Positions 18,033 through 27,599 of a DNA stretch of 61,053 bases are shown here, one piece after another. Every line of letters begins with the position of its first letter. Positions within the stretch are counted from its first letter, which is position 1. Origin of the DNA: an uncultured Collinsella sp. (GTDB lineage Bacteria; Actinomycetota; Coriobacteriia; Coriobacteriales; Coriobacteriaceae). The stretch covers positions 1 through 61,053 of the forward strand of contig URVZ01000003.1 in NCBI GenBank assembly GCA_900551365.1, read 5' to 3'. The position numbers and the translations under genes were made by a program. A model generated the notes under the pieces. That model did no database searches, was not told where the DNA came from, and was given only the letters and a program-made list of their open reading frames with translations.

Positions 18033-19232
18033 TCAATTCTTGGAGAGCTGCATTCCTACCATTTTTAATGAAACAACGGCGGTAATTGCTATCGCGATTG
18101 CGCCAATAATACCGAGCGCCATCTGAATGGGGTATAACCCCAACACATGTCCAAATACGGAGAAAAACAATGCGGAAAAGAGGGCCCTTACCAGAGACGC
18201 AGCGGAAAGGATAGTCGCACGGAGATCGTCCGCTATCCCGTCTTGGATTAAGTTTTCCGAAGTGATGTACACCACTTCTGGGAGAAAACAAAGCACCATG
18301 CTAAGGCCAAACAAACACAGCGGATTTGAAGCGAACCACGGAAGAATCATGAAAAGGCCAGCCTCAATTAGCATCGAGCCGCGCATGGTATTTCTTTTCC
18401 CGAAACGCGATGAGAAGAAATCTGCTGCAATGTAGGCCGTCGCATTTACTGCATAGGATGCACCGAAAAAGATTCCTATTATGGAGACGGGAGCATCAAA
18501 TGCGTCGAATACCAACTGATTCAAGTTGTAATAACTCCCGTAGAATCCGTCGAGCATGCTTGTGCCGATGAGGAGAAGCAATACCGCAAAAGCGGATTCT
18601 CCAACGCGCCAGGTCTCGCGCCTGAACATCTTGCCTGCGTCAAACCTCCCCTTTTCTGATCTTTCAGAACGGGTCGTTTCCGTCCTCTCAATGGGATACA
18701 GAAGGAAAAGCTGCAGGAGATAGAAAACGGAGACACATACGTAGAGGGCACTCCAAGATACTTGGGCAATGAAAGATCCGAGTACAATTGCCATTCCCGT
18801 AGCGATTGATTGCGCGGCAAGCAGCCGAGCGTTGATGGTGAGGAAGCGCTCTCCTTGACCGGCATTTCGGGCAATTTCATATAAAAGTGCTTGTTCGGAT
18901 CCCGATTGAAGGGAGTAGGCGAGTGCCTCAACAAGGGAAAGCACGACAAGAAAGGGGCCTGAGAGCAACAGCATGCCGGCGGTATGGAAGAAAAGCAGCA
19001 GCACGCCCACTTGAATCGAAAACTTCTTTCCAAAGAAATCGCCTATCAGCCCTGTTGGCAGCTCGAGGACGACCGTTGCTATGTTGAACAGGGCTTGATA
19101 AAGCGCGATTTCCGTAACAGACATTCCTTTCTCCGCAAGGAAAAGTAGAAACACTCCCCGATTTAAAACAAATCCCGTGAGAACGAAAAAAGCGGAATAG
19201 ACGTGCAGTTGCGTAATGGCATTCTTATTCAT
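18033..19232 (-). CDS. MFS transporter, probably horizontally acquired
   Basis: 399 residues, about 12 hydrophobic segments with a central loop rich in Arg, Glu and Lys (about 185-215), as in the major facilitator superfamily. The loop after TM2 (LPTGLIGDFFGKKFSIQ) matches the family motif G-x-x-x-D-x-x-G-R/K. Substrate unknown; drug or metabolite efflux is likely for this subfamily. The gene is visibly AT-richer, with codons such as AAA, ATA, TTT and AGA, than all neighbours, and so are its flanks (about 17870-19330). That points to recent transfer, though no transposase or direct repeat was found at the edges. Confidence 0.9.
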   Translation of the reverse strand: MNKNAITQLHVYSAFFVLTGFVLNRGVFLLFLAEKGMSVTEIALYQALFNIATVVLELPTGLIGDFFGKKFSIQVGVLLLFFHTAGMLLLSGPFLVVLSLVEALAYSLQSGSEQALLYEIARNAGQGERFLTINARLLAAQSIATGMAIVLGSFIAQVSWSALYVCVSVFYLLQLFLLYPIERTETTRSERSEKGRFDAGKMFRRETWRVGESAFAVLLLLIGTSMLDGFYGSYYNLNQLVFDAFDAPVSIIGIFFGASYAVNATAYIAADFFSSRFGKRNTMRGSMLIEAGLFMILPWFASNPLCLFGLSMVLCFLPEVVYITSENLIQDGIADDLRATILSAASLVRALFSALFFSVFGHVLGLYPIQMALGIIGAIAIAITAVVSLKMVGMQLSKN

Positions 19233-19335
19233 TTGGCACTACCAACAACTATTTTTGTCGGGCCGCTCGCTACTGATTCGAAGCCTGAAGTGTTCACAGT
19301 TGATGTGAAGAGCGGTAAAGCTTTTGCACAGGGTA

Positions 19336-19845
19336 TCAATGGAATACATCCGAAGCGTTTTCGGCAGTATCATCGGCGAAGGCGGGATTAGCCTTTACGC
19401 GGCGCTCACCCTCGATGTATTTGACGATTTGATCAATCGTCTGGTTGGCGTGGCTCTTGAGCTTGCGCTCATAGAAGAAGAGGCCGAGCTTGCCGCGCGT
19501 GCCAGACGTGTTGCCACCCACGCCCTGAAAATCCTCGGTATAGGTGAGCTCGCAGGCACCATCGCCAGCAGGTGCAGCCTCATAGCGCATGGTATTAATG
19601 CCCGCCGCATACTGAAAACGGACCTCATAGAGGCACGGGTAGTCAAAGTGCTTGATCTTAACCTTGATCGCCGTGCCCTTGGCCTTGCCTTTTGCAGACT
19701 GGGCACGCTTCTCGTACTTATAGCCGTTGAGCTTGTTGCGGCTGGGACGCTTGCCCGTGGCGTTCTCGATATCCTGCATGATGGACCCCGCCAGAGCGTC
19801 AAAAAGCTCCTCCGGTGTCACCTTAAGCGTTTTGGTGAGCTGCAT
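19336..19845 (-). CDS. DUF3284-family protein
   Basis: 169 residues from ATG 19845 behind AAGGAG. It resembles DUF3284 proteins of Firmicutes and Actinobacteria, which have a START/SRPBCC-like fold and no assigned reaction. A small-domain pattern is visible: an N-terminal LTKTLKVTPEELFDAL helix region, then alternating strands with many Tyr and Lys (HFDYPCLYEVRFQY) and a C-terminal helix (SHANQTIDQIVKYIEG). No membrane segment, no signal peptide. Codon use returns to the high-GC norm. Monocistronic; nothing in the context assigns a role. Confidence 0.8.
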   Translation of the reverse strand: MQLTKTLKVTPEELFDALAGSIMQDIENATGKRPSRNKLNGYKYEKRAQSAKGKAKGTAIKVKIKHFDYPCLYEVRFQYAAGINTMRYEAAPAGDGACELTYTEDFQGVGGNTSGTRGKLGLFFYERKLKSHANQTIDQIVKYIEGERRVKANPAFADDTAENASDVFH

Positions 19846-19909
19846 GATGGCTCCTTATTCGTTTGAACCGTTCGAGTCATTGTACCGCCCCAGGCTCTCC
19901 CATGCGTTG

Positions 19910-19973
19910 CGGTGCTATTTGGACGATTGAGGGCTTTACAGCCGCAAAACTAACCAAATAGCACCGTAAAGCC
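19910..19973. repeat. Palindrome with pseudoknot geometry
   Basis: CGGTGCTATTTGG (19910-19922) pairs perfectly with CCAAATAGCACCG (19954-19966). A second pair, GGCTTTAC (19932-19939) with GTAAAGCC (19966-19973), crosses the first, which is an H-type pseudoknot arrangement. It lies just past the addA stop and upstream of the DUF3284 gene. The outer palindrome is 57 bp, the size of other palindromes in the window. There is no T-run, so it is not a standard terminator. Confidence 0.7.
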
Positions 19974-19981
19974 TGAGGTGG

Positions 19982-22900
19982 CTAGAGGTTGTAGGTGACT
20001 ACTTGAGGTTCGGCGGGTTCGACGAAGATGGTTGGATTCGCCTGCTCCACGCGAACGAACTTGACGGTCACGGCCTCAAAGCCCGCCTTGTGCAGAACAT
20101 CAGCGTAGACGCGCGCCTGCAGGGCGTGCTTCTCCTGCAGCTGTTCCGGCGTCTCGTCCGGCGCGCCGCCCGTCTTGTAGTCGATGACCAGCGCGCATGA
20201 CGAATCCGCCGGGTTCGTCGCCAAAGCGTCGATGGCACCCTCGGCATAAGCACCGTAGCGAGCGATGTCCTCGTCCTCGCAGCCCAGTGAAAAGAACGGC
20301 ACCTCGGCGCGAACGCACGGCCACGCGAGCAAGTCGGCACGAACAGCCGACTTGAGCCAGCGGTCCAGGGCAACGTCGAAGCGTTCACGCTGCTCCGGCG
20401 TCAGGCACCACAGGCGCGCCAGCGCATCGGCACGCTCAGCGGGCAGCGCATCGGCACCCATCTCGATCAGCCACTGGCAGGCGGCATGGAACGCCGAGCC
20501 CAGCGCCATGGGGTTGCCGGCGGGCTCAACGGCGGCCACGTCTGCATCCGTCATCTCCGAGCCATCCGACTCCGCATCATCGCCGGCCTCGTCCATGGGC
20601 ACGTGTGCCTCGGCGGCACGATCTTCCGTCTCGGCATGGAGCGCCGCGGCGATTGACGAGTAGCTATACGAATCACGCATCGGATACGGACAGATGCCCA
20701 TGCGCACGCCCACTGCCTGGGGATACACAAGCTCAAACGAATCGGGCTCGGGGTCGGCAGGACCGGGGACGGTTGAGCGCGCAGCATTATCGGCGGCATC
20801 GGCATCGCCACGAACAAGCCTGCCCTCGACATCCAGCGAAGCGTTGGCCTCAAACGCCTGCTCGCCAAACGTAAAGTCCGCCAGCGAGATGAGCTCGTAG
20901 TCGCCCGGCTTGGAGTTGTCGAACACCAAACGGTCGCTATCGAGCTGCGGCATACCCAGAGCATCCGTCGGCAGAATGCGGCGCAGCACGTCGTAGGTCA
21001 GATCCGTCTCGACATCGAAGGTCGGCGCCGTCACCTTGCCGCGGCTCACGCCGGCGTCCATCGCCAAAATGACCAGCTCACGCGCTCGCGTCATGGCGAC
21101 ATAGAGCAGACGAGCCCGCTCCTCGAGCGAAAGCTGCAGGTCGTCGTTGCGCAGGCGGGCAAATGCCTCGGCGGGAGAGCCCGTCGCGCATACGTCCTCC
21201 ATAAGCTCTGGCGGCAACCACAGCGACGTGCCCTTGCCCTTAAACGCGTGTTCAAACTGCTTTTTGACGTCATCGCCCTTCACGAAGGTCCCATCGGCAA
21301 GCTTAACGCCATCGAAGCGCGCCGGCAGCGCCACGACTTGCGCCCCACCGTCGACGCGGCCCATCTGCGCCGCACCGGACGATTTGCGCACGCCAAAACA
21401 CTCGGCAACCGCCACGACCGGATATTCCAGGCCCTTGGACGCATGCACGGTCATGATGCGTACCGCGCCGTCACCCTCCTCGTTGAGGGCACCCGGGGCC
21501 TCCTTGCCCGCCAAGAAGCGGTCGAAGGCCAGCGCGATGGAACGCGGAGAATTGCCGAGCTCGGTCTCTGCCTCGGCCACGGCGTCGAGCGCCTTGAGCA
21601 CGTTGGCGGCAATGGCCTTCCCCTCGGGGCCGCGCTGCGCCAGACGCACGAACCAGCCGGAGGCATTGACCACGTCGCGCGCGATGGCAGCGAACGAATC
21701 ACGCCCCACGCGACGAAGCGCGTAGCGCAGCACCTCGCGGGCACGCGTCACGAGCGGCAGGTTTTGCAAGCCCGGCACATCGGAATCGCTCATGATGCCC
21801 GCATCGATGTTGCGACGCGACGTCTCGCCCGTCTGCTCGTCGAGCTTGGTCGCCAGCGCCAGGAACTCCTGGGCGCCGAGTGCAAACATCGGCGAGGCCA
21901 ACAGCGGCATAAGACCCTGCGCCGTATCGGCCGGATTGGCAAGTGCGCACACCAGGGCACGCACCGTCTGTACCTCGGCTGCCTGGGCAAAGACCGAGCC
22001 GCCTGCGATCACGCAGTCGAGCCCTTGGTCGCGGAAGGCCTGCGCATAGACATCGGCGTTGGTCATGCGGCCCAGCAGCAGGACCATGCTGCCCTGAGGC
22101 TGCCCCGCTTTGACGAGCGCTTGGAACCGCTCCGCAATCGCACGAGCTTTCGCCTGCGTTCGCTCCTGCATGCTGCCACCGGCAACGAAGACCGCTTGGC
22201 GGCGCGAAGCCTTCGCCTTGAGCTTGTCCTCGCGATCGTCACTCGGCTCAAGATCCAAGAACCCCTGCATCAAACCACCGGTATCGCCGTCAAAGACGCG
22301 CGCTACGTAGCGCAGCACCTCGTCGTGACTGCGGAAGTTGCGTACAAGCTTAACGAGCTCGCCGGCGGGGGCATCGGATGCGACAGCCGTCTCGGGCGCA
22401 GCAGAGGAGCCCACCTTGCGCTCTTGGCGACGGAACACCTCAACCTCGGCGCCACGGAAGCGGTAGATCGACTGCTGCGCATCGCCCACGGTGCACAGCG
22501 CGCGCTCCCCCGCGCCCGTCAGATAGCGAATCAGATCGACCTGCATCTGGTCGGTATCTTGGAACTCGTCGATCATGACCATCTTAAAGCGGCCCTCGTA
22601 GGCGGCTCGGATGGCAGGATAATCGCGCAGCGCCTCGTATGCCATGCGCAACAGATCGTTATTGTCGAGTGCGGACTGGTCAGCCTTGAGCGCACGGTAT
22701 TCCGCCTCTACGGCACGGGCAAGCCCCGTCAGCGCATCAAGTGCCGGGCCACCGCAAGCCAGCACAATATTGACGAACGTGTCGGCAGCCTCTGCCTTGA
22801 GCAGCTCGACATTCTCTTTTGGGAACATCTTACTCGCGCGCGGCATACTGCACGCCATCATAAGCCGCGCCACATCTGCCATGGTCTTGCTGCTCGCCTC

Positions 22901-23608
22901 GAACGCGTCGATGGCCTCGAGCGCCACCTGCGCCTTTTCGGTCGCCGCCTTGCTCGCGCCGAGCGCCGCGCGATAGGCGTCTGCCAGGGCCGAGGTATCG
23001 GCACAGCCACGAACCACGCACACGTCGTCCATGCCGCCCGGCAGCTGGCTCGACAGCTCCAATAGGTTGCGCACCAGACCTTTGATGGTGGTGCCGCTGC
23101 CAAAGGGACCGCCCTCACCCGCCATGGGATACCAGGCATAGAGTGCTTTGAGCGAAGCCGCGAGCTCGGGAGCGGCATCGGGCGCTGTCGCGCGGCCCAG
23201 CACATGCTCGACAGCCTGATCCATAAGCTCATCGGTATCGGTAAGCACCGTGAACTCGGGATCGATGCCCAGCTCCAACGCATGCGCGCGCAGGATACGC
23301 GAGCACATGCCGTGGATGGTCGAGATCCAAGCGTCGTCGACCGTCAGAGCCTCTTCGTCCATACCCTCTTCGATAAGCGCGCGGCGCACGCGGTCGCGAA
23401 TCTCGGCCGCGGCGTCTTTGGTAAAGGTAATGGCGAGCACCTGGTCCAGATGCTCGACAAACGGACCGGATTCGGGCGAGAGTGCGTAGACGATGCGGCG
23501 CGTAAGGGTAAAGGTCTTGCCCGAGCCGGCACCCGCCGAGACAAATAGCGGGCGGTCGAGCGTTTTGACGACTTGCAGCTGTTGCGGCATCAAAGTCGAA
23601 AGATCCAT
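19982..23608 (-). CDS. addA: ATP-dependent helicase/nuclease AddA
   Basis: The UvrD-like helicase and nuclease subunit of the AddAB enzyme that resects double-strand breaks for RecA loading. 1208 residues from ATG 23608. Helicase motifs in order: SAGAGSGKT (about 25-33), DEFQDTD, VGDAQQSIYRFRG, MTVHASKGLEYP and VAMTRARE. The C-terminal RecB-type nuclease core is LVIDYKTG near residue 1155. It follows addB by 3 bases. Confidence 0.96.
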   Translation of the reverse strand: MDLSTLMPQQLQVVKTLDRPLFVSAGAGSGKTFTLTRRIVYALSPESGPFVEHLDQVLAITFTKDAAAEIRDRVRRALIEEGMDEEALTVDDAWISTIHGMCSRILRAHALELGIDPEFTVLTDTDELMDQAVEHVLGRATAPDAAPELAASLKALYAWYPMAGEGGPFGSGTTIKGLVRNLLELSSQLPGGMDDVCVVRGCADTSALADAYRAALGASKAATEKAQVALEAIDAFEASSKTMADVARLMMACSMPRASKMFPKENVELLKAEAADTFVNIVLACGGPALDALTGLARAVEAEYRALKADQSALDNNDLLRMAYEALRDYPAIRAAYEGRFKMVMIDEFQDTDQMQVDLIRYLTGAGERALCTVGDAQQSIYRFRGAEVEVFRRQERKVGSSAAPETAVASDAPAGELVKLVRNFRSHDEVLRYVARVFDGDTGGLMQGFLDLEPSDDREDKLKAKASRRQAVFVAGGSMQERTQAKARAIAERFQALVKAGQPQGSMVLLLGRMTNADVYAQAFRDQGLDCVIAGGSVFAQAAEVQTVRALVCALANPADTAQGLMPLLASPMFALGAQEFLALATKLDEQTGETSRRNIDAGIMSDSDVPGLQNLPLVTRAREVLRYALRRVGRDSFAAIARDVVNASGWFVRLAQRGPEGKAIAANVLKALDAVAEAETELGNSPRSIALAFDRFLAGKEAPGALNEEGDGAVRIMTVHASKGLEYPVVAVAECFGVRKSSGAAQMGRVDGGAQVVALPARFDGVKLADGTFVKGDDVKKQFEHAFKGKGTSLWLPPELMEDVCATGSPAEAFARLRNDDLQLSLEERARLLYVAMTRARELVILAMDAGVSRGKVTAPTFDVETDLTYDVLRRILPTDALGMPQLDSDRLVFDNSKPGDYELISLADFTFGEQAFEANASLDVEGRLVRGDADAADNAARSTVPGPADPEPDSFELVYPQAVGVRMGICPYPMRDSYSYSSIAAALHAETEDRAAEAHVPMDEAGDDAESDGSEMTDADVAAVEPAGNPMALGSAFHAACQWLIEMGADALPAERADALARLWCLTPEQRERFDVALDRWLKSAVRADLLAWPCVRAEVPFFSLGCEDEDIARYGAYAEGAIDALATNPADSSCALVIDYKTGGAPDETPEQLQEKHALQARVYADVLHKAGFEAVTVKFVRVEQANPTIFVEPAEPQVVTYNL

Positions 23609-23611
23609 GGT

Positions 23612-26600
23612 CTACACGCCCCTCCTTACAAACGTTCCTTCGTGGTTATACGAGCAGCGCGCATGCGCGGCTTGCGCCGATGTCGGATCGACCGCCGTCA
23701 CGACGCCCGCCTCGAGTTCGCGCAGCCGCTCGGCAATGCCGGTCTCCACGCGATCGAGCAGCACATCGAAGTCCATGTTGCCGCCCTCGCCCGGGAAGCC
23801 CTTCTTAAGGCCCGGAATGCGACCGTCGCCGCGCTCCTGCTCCAACAGCTCGGCGCTCGCGGCACCGCGCAGCGCGGGCTTGCCGCCCTTGGTCGAAAAA
23901 TAGAGCGCAGCGCGGGTATCTAGGCCCAGCGCCCGACGCATGGCTTGGGCGTAGATGAGTGTCTGGGTATGGGGCGGCAGCCAGCGCGGGTCGTCGGCGG
24001 GCACCGCACCCGTCTTCTCGTCGAACACCGTGGGGTCGGCAAGCTTATACTCCTCGACGCCCGAGCGATGTTTGTAGTCGATCACCACGGCACGGTTCTC
24101 GGCATCCACGTCCACGCGGTCGACGCGCCCACCGAGCGGCCAACCGGCATACTCGACCTTAAGCTCATTAAAGGCGAACTCAAGGTAGCGTGGCGCAAAG
24201 GGGGCAAGTGCCTCGGACTCGTAGGCGAGCACGCCTTCCAGCTGCGGCAGAATCTCGGCCACCTGACGTTCCTCCACCGGGGAAAGCGGCACGAGCGGAC
24301 CCTCAGTACCGCGCTTGCCGGCGTGCTCGGCCAACGTCTCGTCAAAGACCTCACGCAGCAGCTCCTGCGCCCGAGGTAGATTCATGGGCGTCACGCGCTC
24401 CATGCCCTCCTGGGGCAGGCGGGCATGGAGGTGCTCCAGCACGTCGTGGACAAAGTTGCCCTTCTCCATGTTCCCAAAGCCCGCGTCGATGGACTGGGGC
24501 TTGACGCGATACGACACGAACCAGCATAACGGGCAGGTAGAATAGGCCTCGATCTGCGAGGCGGACGTCAGGCGCGGCACGAGCGGCGCGTCCTCGCCCT
24601 CGCCATCGCGACGGCGCAGGACCAAATACGGCACGGCCTCGGCACTCAGATGCTGAGGGGCTTCACAGGTCACGCGCTCGCGCTTGAGACCTTCGCCTGC
24701 CGCGGGATCGAAGTCCCTTACGATATCGCCCTCACCCACGCACGTCGCCTTGTCGGCGCCAGCGACCTTAGCGTTGCCAGTGGCCTTAGCGTCGTCAGCG
24801 GCCTTGTCGGTGTCAGTGGCCTTAGCGTCGTCAGCGGCCTTAGCATCGTCAGCGGCCTTGGCGTGCGCACGCAACTCGGTCCACACGGCCGCCGGATAGC
24901 ACTCGCGCGCCTGACGATCATGGGTCACACGGGCGAGCGTAACCGGACCACGCGACGCTTGCATCGCGTGACCAAAGCGCACGCGCAGCAGGGCCGCGGG
25001 CTCAAGCGTCACGCCCTCGCGACCAAGGCTCGCCGTCAGCGTAGCCAGCGGTCCCTCCTCGTGCGAGAGTGGATAGCTGTCCAGATCGACATCGGCAAAC
25101 AGCACGGCATTGTAGCTGCCGGGGCGCAGAGCCGCCGCGTCGGCAAGCGAAGCAAAACGAACCTGGGCACGTGGCGCACGGTCAACCTCGTGGGTCTCGT
25201 AATCGTAGGCGGTGCTACGCTTGTCCACCCTGGTGCGAATGCCATCGAGCACGGGCACGGTCGCGACCTGCGACACGTCGAGCGCGCGGGCGCCGTTCAT
25301 AAGGATGTCGATGGCGTGGCGCAGCAGGGCTACCTCCGCCTGGCGACGGGCCTGGCCATCCAAGCTGCCCAGCGAGCGATCGGGCAACGCCTCGGCAACG
25401 GCAAGCATGGCCTTAAGCGCCGTCACGGGCTTGTCACGCCACAGCGCCTGGAACACGTCCGAGACCACACACGGTACGTTCTTAAACCAGTTATCGTCGC
25501 TCGCCGCCTTGCGCGCGCCCCTCACCTGGCCCTGAACGCTCTGTAGCAGGCTCTTAACGCCCGCAGTAGTCTTGCTGCGCGAGAGACGCATATTCTTATC
25601 GAAGGTACGGGCATTGACGGCATCAGCGCCCGAAAGCGGACTGTAGATCCAGTCGGTAAGCTCCGGCGCGGGCCACCACTCGGTCTTTGACGCCATGCCC
25701 TCATCGGCGGCCTTCATGCGCTCGATCAGGCCGGCAAGCGCCGCAAACTGCCTGCCCGCGATGGACTGGGAAAACGCCGTGAACTCAGTTGTCTCGGCAG
25801 CGATATGACGAGCAGCCAGACGAGAGGCGAGCTCACCGAACAGCTGGGGTGCCCGGGCAGAAACGGCAAGCACGCGCACGGGGTCGGCAGAGGCGCCGTC
25901 GACCTCGGAACCCCGGCACGTTTTTACCAGATCATCAATTGCGTCCGCATAAGCATGAGCACGGGCATGGGGGCCAGCGACCTCAATAAAGGCAGGCTGA
26001 GCGGCGGTCCCGCAAGCGGCATCAGACGCGCCGACACCCTCCCCTAGCGGCGCGATCTCAAACAACACATCGCGGGCATCAAATGCCGCGGCAAGCTCCT
26101 CGCGCATCGCCGCTTGCTCGCGGGCGAGCAGCACGACAACCTCTCCCCCGTTGTTTGCCACGGCGGACAGCAGCTCGAGCAGGCTATACGTAAACGACGT
26201 GACACCGCGCACGCATACGGCGCGGGCGCACGCCGGCAGGTTATCGGCCAGGACACCAGCCATAATGTCAGCCGCCTCACAGGGCTCGACCATATCTCGA
26301 CGGTCCAAGCCGTCCGCGTAGGCACGCAAAAGCTCGAACACACGAGCCTCGGCATCGCTTTTTGGCTCAGGCTGGCAGTTGTCGCCACGGCATCGTTCGG
26401 CACCCGTCCCCGCAACGCCCGGCAACACGTCGCGGGCCATGCGCGCGAGCATGCGCACTGTGCCCTGGCTGTGCGAAAGTGGCTGCAGGTCAGCATCGTC
26501 GAGACGCGTGACTATGTCCGAGAACAGCATCTGGCGCTGCAGGTTGTCGACGAAACCGCGCCCGTCGCCCAAAAGCTCCCAAAGCGAGCGAAGCCACGAT

Positions 26601-26791
26601 GTAGGCGTCTTGTAGTCGATACCCAGCGAAACGCCGGCTTCCGCCGCATCATGACGGCACAGGTCGAGCTCGGCAAACGTAGGTGCCAGCAACACGGCAC
26701 GCCCGTGGCGGGCAATAAGGTCGGCAAGCAGCGCCGACTCGGCATCGCTCAAATCCGTGCCGGCATTGGTGGTATAGATTCGAACAGGCAT
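23612..26791 (-). CDS. addB: AddB-like exonuclease subunit (PD-(D/E)XK)
   Basis: 1059 residues from ATG 26791 behind CGGAGGACC. The N-terminal part is an inactivated helicase-like domain (LLAPTFAELD stands where a Walker motif would be), as expected for AddB-type partners. The C-terminal nuclease core reads VVIDYKHRSG (about 905-915). Cysteines at STCPLCWF and near the C-terminus (HARCSYN) could ligate the Fe-S cluster known in AddB. A low-complexity insert built of six-residue units (AADDAK-like, see 24749-24856) interrupts the region before the nuclease. The addB name rests on context and layout; overall identity to studied AddB looks low. Confidence 0.85.
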   Translation of the reverse strand: MPVRIYTTNAGTDLSDAESALLADLIARHGRAVLLAPTFAELDLCRHDAAEAGVSLGIDYKTPTSWLRSLWELLGDGRGFVDNLQRQMLFSDIVTRLDDADLQPLSHSQGTVRMLARMARDVLPGVAGTGAERCRGDNCQPEPKSDAEARVFELLRAYADGLDRRDMVEPCEAADIMAGVLADNLPACARAVCVRGVTSFTYSLLELLSAVANNGGEVVVLLAREQAAMREELAAAFDARDVLFEIAPLGEGVGASDAACGTAAQPAFIEVAGPHARAHAYADAIDDLVKTCRGSEVDGASADPVRVLAVSARAPQLFGELASRLAARHIAAETTEFTAFSQSIAGRQFAALAGLIERMKAADEGMASKTEWWPAPELTDWIYSPLSGADAVNARTFDKNMRLSRSKTTAGVKSLLQSVQGQVRGARKAASDDNWFKNVPCVVSDVFQALWRDKPVTALKAMLAVAEALPDRSLGSLDGQARRQAEVALLRHAIDILMNGARALDVSQVATVPVLDGIRTRVDKRSTAYDYETHEVDRAPRAQVRFASLADAAALRPGSYNAVLFADVDLDSYPLSHEEGPLATLTASLGREGVTLEPAALLRVRFGHAMQASRGPVTLARVTHDRQARECYPAAVWTELRAHAKAADDAKAADDAKATDTDKAADDAKATGNAKVAGADKATCVGEGDIVRDFDPAAGEGLKRERVTCEAPQHLSAEAVPYLVLRRRDGEGEDAPLVPRLTSASQIEAYSTCPLCWFVSYRVKPQSIDAGFGNMEKGNFVHDVLEHLHARLPQEGMERVTPMNLPRAQELLREVFDETLAEHAGKRGTEGPLVPLSPVEERQVAEILPQLEGVLAYESEALAPFAPRYLEFAFNELKVEYAGWPLGGRVDRVDVDAENRAVVIDYKHRSGVEEYKLADPTVFDEKTGAVPADDPRWLPPHTQTLIYAQAMRRALGLDTRAALYFSTKGGKPALRGAASAELLEQERGDGRIPGLKKGFPGEGGNMDFDVLLDRVETGIAERLRELEAGVVTAVDPTSAQAAHARCSYNHEGTFVRRGV
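24749..24856. repeat. Six 18-bp tandem units inside addB
   Basis: Six consecutive 18-bp units begin with CTT (24749, 24767, 24785, 24803, 24821, 24839); units three and five are identical and the others differ at a few bases. On the coding strand they give an Ala/Asp/Lys hexapeptide array. Period divisible by three, so copy-number change keeps the frame. Confidence 0.93.
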
Positions 26792-26927
26792 GGTCCTCCG
26801 CTCAAACTGTTCGCAATAATCAATGCATCCATCCTACCCGCCCACGCGGACACATTGCCACCACAGCTCCATCTTTTGGTACAAAGCAACCTGACCCCAA
26901 CGAACCAGCCGATTGCGGGCATATAAA

Positions 26928-26949
26928 AACCGCCCCCGGAGGAGCGGTT
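26928..26949 (-). terminator. Terminator of the TrpR-like gene
   Basis: AACCGC pairs with GCGGTT around a C/G-rich centre, followed on the minus strand by TTTTTAT, 27 bases past the stop at 26976. On the plus strand the T-run is shorter. Confidence 0.8.
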
Positions 26950-26975
26950 TTGCACAATTCGTTTTTGTCGCCGGC

Positions 26976-27275
26976 CTACTCGCCATCCTCCAACTTAATG
27001 AGGATCTTGCGGTAGCCACCGTACTCGCCGTTCAGCGCCTTTGAAACGCGGCTCACCGTGGTGGACGAAGCGCCGGTACGGGCCTGAACCTCAACATAAG
27101 GCTCGCCCTCGTCCAAATAGCGCGCAACCTGCAAACGCTGAGAAAGGTCGCAAATCTCGCGCGGCGTGCAGATATCGGTCAAAAACGCCTGGATATCCTT
27201 CTCGTCGTCCAAAAGGCTAAATGCGTGGACCAGCTGCTTGACATCAGGCTTGTCAAACATGTTCTCGATATTCAT
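26976..27275 (-). CDS. YerC/YecD-type TrpR-related DNA-binding protein
   Basis: 99 residues from ATG 27275 (MNIENMFDK). The TrpR-like helix-turn-helix is clear: CTPREICDLSQRLQVARYL, then EVQARTGASSTTVSRVSKALN. Members of this family are small dimeric regulators of unknown regulon in Firmicutes and Actinobacteria. An in-frame ATG at 27329 would add 18 residues (MPDVSINFDAFWRVWRRS); neither start has a strong ribosome site, and I prefer the shorter form because family members begin just before this helix. Ends in a hairpin terminator. Confidence 0.85.
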   Translation of the reverse strand: MNIENMFDKPDVKQLVHAFSLLDDEKDIQAFLTDICTPREICDLSQRLQVARYLDEGEPYVEVQARTGASSTTVSRVSKALNGEYGGYRKILIKLEDGE

Positions 27276-27599
27276 CGATCGCCGCCAAACCCGCCAAAAG
27301 GCATCGAAGTTGATACTGACATCGGGCATCGTTCGCCCGTTCTATGCAATAGGGCAACGCCTGTGGCTTTTGCCCGTAGCAGTGTAGCACACCACCAAAC
27401 TAAAGCGACAAGACTCTCTGCCAGCGGCGCGTTTTTCAGGACGAACGCCGTTTAGAAACCATATGCGCACGTAAGCTCCACGAATATTTGAGACAATGGG
27501 CGCCCAAACACCGCGGCGCGCCCGCGCAACCATCCAGGTCGCCGCCGCAAGCCGCTTCACGCGACGCCAGCAACCCCGGCGCAAGAAAGGATTCACGCC
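27276..27599. other. Divergent promoter region
   Basis: Spacer between the TrpR-like gene and the small membrane protein gene. The pair GGGCAA/TTGCCC near 27351-27372 could form a short hairpin. No convincing promoter pair or gene was seen beyond the possible N-terminal extension of the TrpR-like protein. Confidence 0.5.

Noticed and set aside
17938..18291. A small minus-strand frame overlapping the end of the MFS gene
   Set aside because: Overlaps the transporter reading frame and has no protein-like features.
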